This document shows positions 58,856-64,000 of a stretch of 64,000 nucleotides of DNA, piece by piece (position 1 is the first letter of the stretch; every line of letters begins with the position of its first letter). The notes under the pieces are model-generated. The model was not told where the DNA came from, ran no database searches, and was given only the letters and a program-made list of their open reading frames with translations. The stretch is from Clostridiales bacterium (GTDB taxonomy: Bacteria > Bacillota > Clostridia > Christensenellales > CAG-138): contig DXWI01000013.1 in the NCBI GenBank assembly GCA_019416935.1, forward strand, positions 3,464-67,463, written 5' to 3'. A program made the position numbers and the translations under genes.

Positions 58856-60658
58856 ATGAAGCGCATCGGCACCGCCCTGCGGGCATTGCTGCTGCTGTTG
58901 CTGGCAGCAATCGCCCTGTGGATCGGTTTTTCCGGTGGATTGGTCGGGCGGCTTGCCGCCGAAAACGCGGGGCTGAACGCAGCCGCCGCGCTAAAAAACA
59001 CCGGCATACGGCTCGGCCCGCTCTCGCTGCTGCCGCCGGTCGTGGCTATTGCGCTTGCAATCCTGACCCATGAGGTGCTGACCGCCCTGCTGGCCGGTGT
59101 AATCACCGGCGAGGTGATGCGCTTTCTGCTTCTGGGCAAGGGCGGTTTGCTGAACGGGCTGAGCAGCGTTTTCAACAGCACGGTGGACGGCATCATCACG
59201 GTTGTCTCCGACCGGTTCAACAGTTCGGTGATCCTGCTCTGCCTGATGATCGGCGGGCTTGTGGCGCTGATTCGGAGTGCCGGCGGCTTTCTTGCGCTGG
59301 CGGAACGGCTTTCAAGGCGCATCCGCTCCGCCCGCGGCGCGCAGCTCACCGCCCAGCTTCTCGGGCTGATGCTCTTTTTCGACGACTATGCCAATGCGCT
59401 GATCGTCGGCCCGGTGATGAGTCCCATCACCGACCGGCAGGGCGTGAGCCGAGAAAAGCTCGCGCACATCGTCGATTCGACCGCCGCGCCGGTGGCCGGC
59501 ATCGCCGTCATTTCGAGCTGGATCTCCGCAGAGCTGGCCGCCATCGAAAGCGGCCTGGCTATCGCGGGGGTGCAGGCCTCGGCATACAGCATGTTTCTCG
59601 GCAGTATCCCGTTCTGCTTTTATAATCTCTTTGCGCTGATTCTGCTGTTTTTCAGCATTCTGCTGCAACGGGAATATGGGCCGATGCTGCGCGCGGAGCA
59701 ACGGGCACGGGCGGGGCAGCCGGTCAAACCGGCCGGCCGGGATACCGGAGCCACCGGCGCCATTTTCGGCGCGGATTCCGACGGGGCAAAGCCGGGCAGC
59801 GTACTGTCCGCCATCGTACCGGTGGTGCTGCTGTGTCTGGCCGCAGTGATCGGCTTCTATTTGGACGGCCGTGCGGCCGCGGTTGACAACGGATTGCTCG
59901 CTCCCGATGCGCCGCTGAGTATGCAGACTATCGCCATCGCCTTCAGCGCGGCGGATACCATCACCATTCTCGTGCGCGCCACGCTGATCGCAAGCGCCGT
60001 TGCGCTGTGCTTCGGCATCCTTACAAGGGCGTTCCGCTTCGTGAAGGGTGTGGAAATCTGGGTATCCGGCGCTTCCGGGCTGCTTGTGACCGGCATCATC
60101 CTCTGCCTTGCGTGGTCGCTCTCCGGCGTTGTGTCACAGCTTGGAACGGCTTACTATCTGGTCGAACTAGTGACGCTGCACCTACCGTATTGGTGCATTC
60201 CGGCGCTGATCTTCATCACCTGCTGCGCCATTTCGTTCGCAACCGGCAGCTATGGCTGTATGCTGATCGTCATGCCGATGGCTGTGCCGGTAGCCTATGC
60301 GTCGGCCGGTCTGGCCGTTGCCGCCCTGCCCCATCCGGAAGGCTTTTTATCCGCCTGCATTGCGGGCGTGCTTTCCGGAGCAATCTTCGGAGACCACTGC
60401 TCCCCCATCACGGACACGACGATTCTCTCGTCCATCGGTGCGGGCTGCGGCAACATCGACCATGTGCACACGCAGCTTCCCTATGCGCTGACCGCTGCGC
60501 TCATCGCCGCCGGCGCCATGCTGCTCTCCGGTCTGGGCGTGCCCGCATGGGTTTGCCTGCTATCGGGCAGCGTACTTTTGGCGGGCGCGCTGTTGTTGCT
60601 GGGAAAGAAGCCTGCCGCCCCTACTCTACAACCAAAAGGAAAGGAAAACAGAACATGA
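58856..60658 (+). CDS. NhaC-type Na+/H+ antiporter
   Basis: A 600-residue antiporter: 'PPVVAIALAILTHEVLTALLAGVITGEVM', 'LMLFFDDYANALIVGPVMSPITD', 'AGIAVISSWISAELAAIE' and 'GAIFGDHCSPITDTTILSSIGAGC' are NhaC family signatures. It starts 10 nt after the exchanger stop and its own stop overlaps the ptcA ATG (ATGA), so it is integrated in the agmatine operon; this may link agmatine fermentation to pH or sodium balance. It is longer than many NhaC because of a hydrophilic insert (about 275-315). Confidence 0.9.
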   Translation: MKRIGTALRALLLLLLAAIALWIGFSGGLVGRLAAENAGLNAAAALKNTGIRLGPLSLLPPVVAIALAILTHEVLTALLAGVITGEVMRFLLLGKGGLLNGLSSVFNSTVDGIITVVSDRFNSSVILLCLMIGGLVALIRSAGGFLALAERLSRRIRSARGAQLTAQLLGLMLFFDDYANALIVGPVMSPITDRQGVSREKLAHIVDSTAAPVAGIAVISSWISAELAAIESGLAIAGVQASAYSMFLGSIPFCFYNLFALILLFFSILLQREYGPMLRAEQRARAGQPVKPAGRDTGATGAIFGADSDGAKPGSVLSAIVPVVLLCLAAVIGFYLDGRAAAVDNGLLAPDAPLSMQTIAIAFSAADTITILVRATLIASAVALCFGILTRAFRFVKGVEIWVSGASGLLVTGIILCLAWSLSGVVSQLGTAYYLVELVTLHLPYWCIPALIFITCCAISFATGSYGCMLIVMPMAVPVAYASAGLAVAALPHPEGFLSACIAGVLSGAIFGDHCSPITDTTILSSIGAGCGNIDHVHTQLPYALTAALIAAGAMLLSGLGVPAWVCLLSGSVLLAGALLLLGKKPAAPTLQPKGKENRT

Positions 60659-61671
60659 ACCACAAGGATTTTATCGACACCAATGCGCTGACCAAGACGG
60701 AGCTCATGGACATCATTGAGCTGTCCATCGAGCTGAAAAACTGCATCAAAAATGGCTATTACCCGCCGCTGCTCAAGGATATGACGCTGGCCATGATCTT
60801 CCAGCAGTCGTCCACCCGCACGCGCGTTTCCTTTGAAACGGCCATGCAGCAGCTCGGCGGTCACGCGCAGTACCTCGGGCCGGGCATGATCCAGCTCGGC
60901 GGCCATGAAACGATCGAGGATACCGGCCGGGTGCTCAGCCGCCTTGTCGACGTGGTGATGGCGCGGGTCATTTCGCACGACACCATCGTGGCGCTTGCAA
61001 AGAGCTGCACCGTACCGGTGCTCAACGGCATGAGCGACTACAACCATCCGACGCAGGAGATCGGCGACCTGATTACAATCGTCGAAAACCTACCGCAGGG
61101 CAAGAAGCTCGAGGAGTGCAAGGTCGTATTCGTAGGGGACGCTACGCAGGTGTGCGCCTCGCTCGGCTTTATCTGCACAAAGCTCGGACTGCATTTTGTC
61201 CACTACGGTCCACCCACGCATCAATTGGGCGAGCAGCACAAACGCATTATGGAGGAGAACTGCAAGCTCTCCGGCGGCTCGTGGCTGGTCACGGATTCGC
61301 GCGACGCGGTGCGCGGCGCCGACTTTATCTATACAGACGTGTGGTATGGTCTCTATGAGAACGAAATGCCCAAGGAGGAGCGCGTGCGCGTGTTTCACGA
61401 CTTTCAGGTTAACCGCGAACTCATGCAGCTTGGCAATCTCGGCTGCAAATTCCTGCACTGTCTTCCGGCCACGCGCGGCGAGGATGTCACCGACGAGGTG
61501 GCCGATTCCGCCGTTTCTCTCTGTTGGGAGGAGGCCGGCAACCGGTTGACCGCCATGCGCGGCCTGCTGGTCTACTTTACACGCCATCTGCCAAAGCCGA
61601 CAGATCTGCAAAAGGCGGCGGCGCAGGAACGGCTGCAGCGTTTTTTGATTTCGCGCGGTCTGTGCGATTGA
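60655..61671 (+). CDS. ptcA: Putrescine carbamoyltransferase
   Basis: A 338-residue carbamoyltransferase: carbamoyl-phosphate site 'SSTRTRVSFETAM', 'HETIEDTGRVLSRLVD', 'DYNHPTQEIGDL', 'VFVGDATQVCASL', 'DVWYGLYENEMPKEER' and 'FLHCLPATRGEDVTDEV'. The YGLYE segment and the long C-terminal helix match putrescine rather than ornithine enzymes. It phosphorolyses N-carbamoylputrescine to putrescine and carbamoyl phosphate. No carbamate kinase gene follows. Confidence 0.93.
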   Translation: MNHKDFIDTNALTKTELMDIIELSIELKNCIKNGYYPPLLKDMTLAMIFQQSSTRTRVSFETAMQQLGGHAQYLGPGMIQLGGHETIEDTGRVLSRLVDVVMARVISHDTIVALAKSCTVPVLNGMSDYNHPTQEIGDLITIVENLPQGKKLEECKVVFVGDATQVCASLGFICTKLGLHFVHYGPPTHQLGEQHKRIMEENCKLSGGSWLVTDSRDAVRGADFIYTDVWYGLYENEMPKEERVRVFHDFQVNRELMQLGNLGCKFLHCLPATRGEDVTDEVADSAVSLCWEEAGNRLTAMRGLLVYFTRHLPKPTDLQKAAAQERLQRFLISRGLCD

Positions 61672-61814
61672 ATCCTGTCCGGCACATCCTTGCAGGGATG
61701 ACGCCTTGACGTTTCCCGTCCGGCGGCGGTGCGCTGTTCGCGCTCAATACCACGATTGGGGCTGGCTCGCATCAAGGACCGGTTGGATACGATCAAAGCA
61801 TAGATGAATCATTT

Positions 61815-61849
61815 GATCCGACGCACCGCATGCGGCGGTGCGTCGGATC
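61815..61849 (+). terminator. Terminator of agmatine operon
   Basis: A perfect 15-bp stem (61815-61829 with 61835-61849), loop ATGCG and TTT tail, 144 nt after the ptcA stop. It can also serve the convergent DUF5698 gene. Confidence 0.8.
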
Positions 61850-61897
61850 TTTGCTGAACGTATTCATGTCGGCCAGATATGCGCATGCCATCGGCCT

Positions 61898-62455
61898 CTA
61901 TTTCCGCTTGCTGCAAAACATGGCGCCCGTGACCTGCTGCATGGCCTGGATGGTCATAACCGTCTTGGGATCTGCGGTGAGCAACAACTTTCGGATCAAC
62001 GGGATGTCCCTGCGCCTTGCGGTAATCAGGATGGCTGTGCGTTCGGCACCCTGCATGCCCTCTGCGGGAATGATCGTCAGAGCCTGCCCCTTTTCACGCA
62101 GCAGCGTCGCAGCTTTTAGTGCCGCCGCCTTGTCCATAAACACGCCGGTGATGGAGCAAAATCCAAGCGCCAGCTTTTCTTCCATGACGGAGCCCAACAC
62201 ATTTCCGAGCGCAAAAGCGCATACGAGGACGACGACTTTTAGTGGGTCCGAGGCAAATCCGGTCAGCACGGTGCCCGTAATACACAGCCAAAAGGTATAT
62301 TCAAACAGCGCTACAATGGCACCGGGCAGCCGCTGTCCCTTCAGAATCAACTGCGAGCGCAGGGAGGCAAGCGCTACCTCCACCAGCTTTCCGAAGAAAA
62401 TGAACAGGTAGACGTAGATTGATGAACCCATCAAGAAGTTCGCAATTTGGTTCAC
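61898..62455 (-). CDS. DUF5698/UPF0316 family membrane protein
   Basis: A 185-residue protein with three N-terminal helices ('YVYLFIFFGKLVEVALASL', 'GAIVALFEYTFWLCITGTVLTGF', 'KVVVLVCAFALGNVLGSVMEEKLALG') and a C-terminal cytoplasmic DUF2179-like domain ('FMDKAAALKAATLLREKGQALTIIPAEGMQ'). The function is unknown. It starts with GTG overlapping the stop of the upstream gene (GTGA), so translation is coupled. Confidence 0.85.
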   Translation of the reverse strand: MNQIANFLMGSSIYVYLFIFFGKLVEVALASLRSQLILKGQRLPGAIVALFEYTFWLCITGTVLTGFASDPLKVVVLVCAFALGNVLGSVMEEKLALGFCSITGVFMDKAAALKAATLLREKGQALTIIPAEGMQGAERTAILITARRRDIPLIRKLLLTADPKTVMTIQAMQQVTGAMFCSKRK

Positions 62456-63252
62456 AGTGTATCACCCGCCCTTGCCGGCACGACCGGCAAACGGTTGATC
62501 CGGCAAAAATACTGGTAGAACCGGTTGATCACCGGGCCCTGCGCGGTACCGGCAAGCAAGCCGGTCAAGTCGAGCAAAATCCGCTGCATGGTTTCGTTGG
62601 AAAAGTATTTGAAGGCGATATTGCCCCAGCGCGGGAACACTTCGCCATGGTCGAAATAATCCCAGTAGGACAGGGTACAATCCGTTGGCAGACAGATCCG
62701 ATAGCGATCGTGGGCTTCGACCGTTCCGTTTTTACACTGCTCTCCCCAGCAACTCTCCTTCACCATAAAGGCGCCTAAAATGCGCCGCTCCCGCTCCGCG
62801 CCGCTCTCCGGCAGTCCCGTCAGCAGGCAGGCGGAATTCGGCTTGAGCCGATCGGGAATACGCGGCTGCCCTTTACAGGCGCCCCGTAAATAAGCGCCGG
62901 TCGAAACCGCGCCGCATTCAAGCACGCTGCGAGCATCCGGCGGTGTGATATGGAATGCCGCCTGTGTGTTCGGGGCGATGCTCATCGCACGAATCTGTCT
63001 CATGGATTCCCGCTCCAAACGCTCTATTTTTCGCTGCGCTTCTTCGGCTTGTAAAAGGCGGCTGCTTTTTTCATAAAGTTCCTCCTGCTTCTGCGCATCG
63101 TTCAGCGTAAGAAACGCAGAAAAAGCTTCTGGGTACACAAATTTCTTTTCACCCTGCGCAAAATGTATGGTCATAATTTCTCCGGAAATATCTGTTATGC
63201 GTCCTCCGCCAAAGATGGTATGATTCACCGATTGTCCCAGTAATTGCATCAT
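62452..63252 (-). CDS. Hypothetical protein with N-terminal SH3/tudor-like domain
   Basis: A 266-residue protein. The N-terminus 'GQSVNHTIFGGGRITDISGEIMTIHFAQGEKKFVYPEAFSAFL' resembles a small beta-barrel found at the start of many clostridial proteins and at the C-terminus of PcrA-type helicases. A charged helix follows (65-100), then a C-terminal domain of about 150 residues with 'SACLLTGLPESGAERERRILGAFMVKESCWGEQC', unrecognised. AAGGAGAG precedes the ATG. It is coupled to the DUF5698 gene. Confidence 0.65.
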   Translation of the reverse strand: MMQLLGQSVNHTIFGGGRITDISGEIMTIHFAQGEKKFVYPEAFSAFLTLNDAQKQEELYEKSSRLLQAEEAQRKIERLERESMRQIRAMSIAPNTQAAFHITPPDARSVLECGAVSTGAYLRGACKGQPRIPDRLKPNSACLLTGLPESGAERERRILGAFMVKESCWGEQCKNGTVEAHDRYRICLPTDCTLSYWDYFDHGEVFPRWGNIAFKYFSNETMQRILLDLTGLLAGTAQGPVINRFYQYFCRINRLPVVPARAGDTL

Positions 63253-63335
63253 TGTTCTTCTCTCCTTTTTGTCATCTATTCCGTTTGCATCCACCGTCAA
63301 TCTAGAAATAGTATACGGTGAAGCAATAGAACAAA

Positions 63336-63463
63336 AGAAGGGCTTTCCCATACAACACCTTGCGGCGTCATACTAAAAGCCCTTCTGAACAGACGGTTCT
63401 TTGTTTCAAGCAATTATATTATACCACAGTTGCCGGGAAAAAGCAAATAAGATTAACCGTCTG
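63336..63463. repeat. Two consecutive inverted repeats in AT-richer DNA
   Basis: AGAAGGGCTTT (63336-63346) pairs with AAAGCCCTTCT (63376-63386); CAGACGGTT (63390-63398) pairs with AACCGTCTG (63455-63463). The first could terminate transcripts; the pair together resembles the ends of a small non-coding insertion. No gene lies inside. Confidence 0.55.
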
Positions 63464-63570
63464 GCCTTCTCCGGCTGTCAAGGCAAACAGTCGTAGATAA
63501 ATCAAAAATCAGTGAACCAAATGCAAAGCAAACACCCTGTACGATTTCACGGGTGCTCATAAAACAGTTG

Positions 63571-63609
63571 AAGGTCGAGTATCTGAAAAATGATACTCGA
63601 CCTTTTTAT
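63571..63609 (+). terminator. Strong intrinsic terminator without an upstream gene
   Basis: A perfect 13-bp stem AAGGTCGAGTATC/GATACTCGACCTT followed by TTTTTATAT. No gene ends nearby on either strand, so it may end an unannotated small RNA or be a relic. Confidence 0.75.
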
Positions 63610-63678
63610 ATGCAAGGTTTGGGGCAGGCGCACCCCAACAAGATATCGGTGACAAATTTGGCACCGCGGTAGAATCTT

Positions 63679-63720
63679 GCTCTCAAGCGGCTGAATCCCG
63701 CTCTCAAGCGGCTGAATCCC
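63679..63720. repeat. Two tandem 21-bp repeats
   Basis: The 21-nt unit beginning GCTCTCAAGCGG and ending CTGAATCCC occurs twice back to back (63679-63699, 63700-63720). In the minus frames it would encode a repeated heptapeptide (GFSRLRA or GIQPLES). Confidence 0.85.
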
Positions 63721-63726
63721 GCCCCT

Positions 63727-63777
63727 TTACGCAAGGAAACCTTTGGTGCGTCTGTTACCAAACAAAATTTTTTTCAT
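63727..63777 (-). CDS. Possible 16-residue peptide
   Basis: A tiny frame MKKILFGNRRTKGFLA with a GGAG about 8 nt upstream. It ends just before the tandem repeat, where two other frames stay open, so it may be the decayed N-terminus of a longer repeated ORF. Low confidence that it is a functional gene. Confidence 0.25.
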   Translation of the reverse strand: MKKILFGNRRTKGFLA

Positions 63778-63939
63778 AACAAATTCTCCGTTTGAAATTC
63801 TTATTTTCCTCGACAATCGAGACTTCATATTTGAGTTATTCCGTCTTTTGGCTAAACTTATAGCAATTTTCAATAATATCGCACAGCACTTTAACTTTTC
63901 GCCAAAATTGGTATAACAGAGCCAGGGAAGGTGAGTGTT

Positions 63940-64000
63940 ATGCTGCATAACGAAGCACGAAAATTGATTTTGGAAGCGTATGACAAAGGTGTCAGCGTGA
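63940..64000 (+). mobile_element. IS630-type transposase, N-terminal fragment (runs off window)
   Basis: The frame starts MLHNEARKLILEAYDKGVSV, matching the helix-turn-helix start of IS630-family transposases as I remember them. GGGAAGG lies about 10 nt upstream of the ATG. The surrounding DNA (63250-64000) is visibly AT-richer than the rest. The left terminal repeat could not be defined with one end missing. Confidence 0.6.

Noticed and set aside
57379..59349. 656-residue open frame antisense to aguD/nhaC
   Set aside because: It spans two well-supported transporter genes on the other strand and has low-complexity, strongly polar composition with no recognisable domain.
60007..60654. N-terminal extension of putrescine carbamoyltransferase within nhaC
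   Set aside because: The frame is open but overlaps nhaC; the carbamoyltransferase family starts at MNHKDFI and the ATGA overlap provides coupling.
63679..63720. CRISPR array
   Set aside because: Only two 21-bp units directly adjacent without spacers, and no cas genes in the window.

Overview
The window is a stretch of G+C-rich (roughly 58-60 %) chromosome from an endospore-forming, anaerobic Clostridia-type Firmicute. The evidence is two dedicated sporulation regulators (SpoIIID, SpoVT), the Firmicutes block dnaX-ybaB-recR, a CGAAC-N4-GTTCG type LexA box, the trmK-nif3-COG1579-rnpB cluster, single-chain glycyl-tRNA synthetase, a pyrophosphate-type phosphofructokinase and many BMP/ROK/Gfo-Idh genes typical of gut Clostridia. 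The species cannot be named from the sequence. No rRNA, tRNA, CRISPR array or prophage is visible; the only mobile-element gene is an IS630-type transposase fragment at the right edge.

Layout. 1-7000: end of a PTS-IIC-like membrane protein, a DUF3795-type protein, dnaX-ybaB-recR-DUF3842, then mutY with a coupled transglutaminase-like lipoprotein, and a YwlG/TIGR01440 gene. 7037-7770: a strong promoter driving a 227-nt pseudoknotted RNA candidate followed by a four-CxxC zinc-ribbon protein. 8000-18250: a probable catabolic operon on the minus strand (enolase-superfamily enzyme, two ABC permeases, binding lipoprotein, ATPase, Gfo/Idh/MocA oxidoreductase, creatininase-like enzyme, then a cupin) with a divergent ROK repressor and a nearby ROK sugar kinase. 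18600-28000: oligoendopeptidase F, an SOS-controlled dinB unit, two lipoproteins, DUF2200, mnmA with a metal-chaperone-like gene, a Cys-rich peptide and glyS. 28100-33600: ArsP_2 transporter-recD2-comFC, spoIIID, a methyltransferase and spoVT. 33700-44000: nucleoside ABC importer of the BMP class, three-subunit molybdenum hydroxylase and a cytosine-deaminase-like amidohydrolase, together a purine/pyrimidine scavenging region. 44100-54400: DUF368 flippase, PPi-type phosphofructokinase, ApbE, a thioredoxin-fold protein without cysteines, EamA, DUF421, trpS, rnpB, COG1579 protein, Nif3 and TrmK. 54700-61700: an aminotransferase and the agmatine deiminase operon (aguA, agmatine/putrescine exchanger, NhaC antiporter, putrescine carbamoyltransferase). 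61900-64000: two hypothetical genes and an AT-richer end with inverted repeats and the IS630 fragment.

The most unusual signals are not protein genes. (1) The structured RNA at 7137-7363. (2) Two ~200-bp copies of a dispersed element (45297-45496 and, inverted, 50386-50589) that share five hairpins with compensatory arm changes, each copy bracketed by a duplicated terminator-like hairpin specific to its locus. (3) A recurrent promoter layout in which a -10 hexamer ends 6-7 nt before the start codon (mutY, ROK repressor, MBL lipoprotein, apbE, eamA, trmK), predicting leaderless mRNAs beside ordinary Shine-Dalgarno genes. (4) A ~235-nt structured leader before the BMP-lipoprotein gene. All functional statements are inferences from sequence; no database search was possible.
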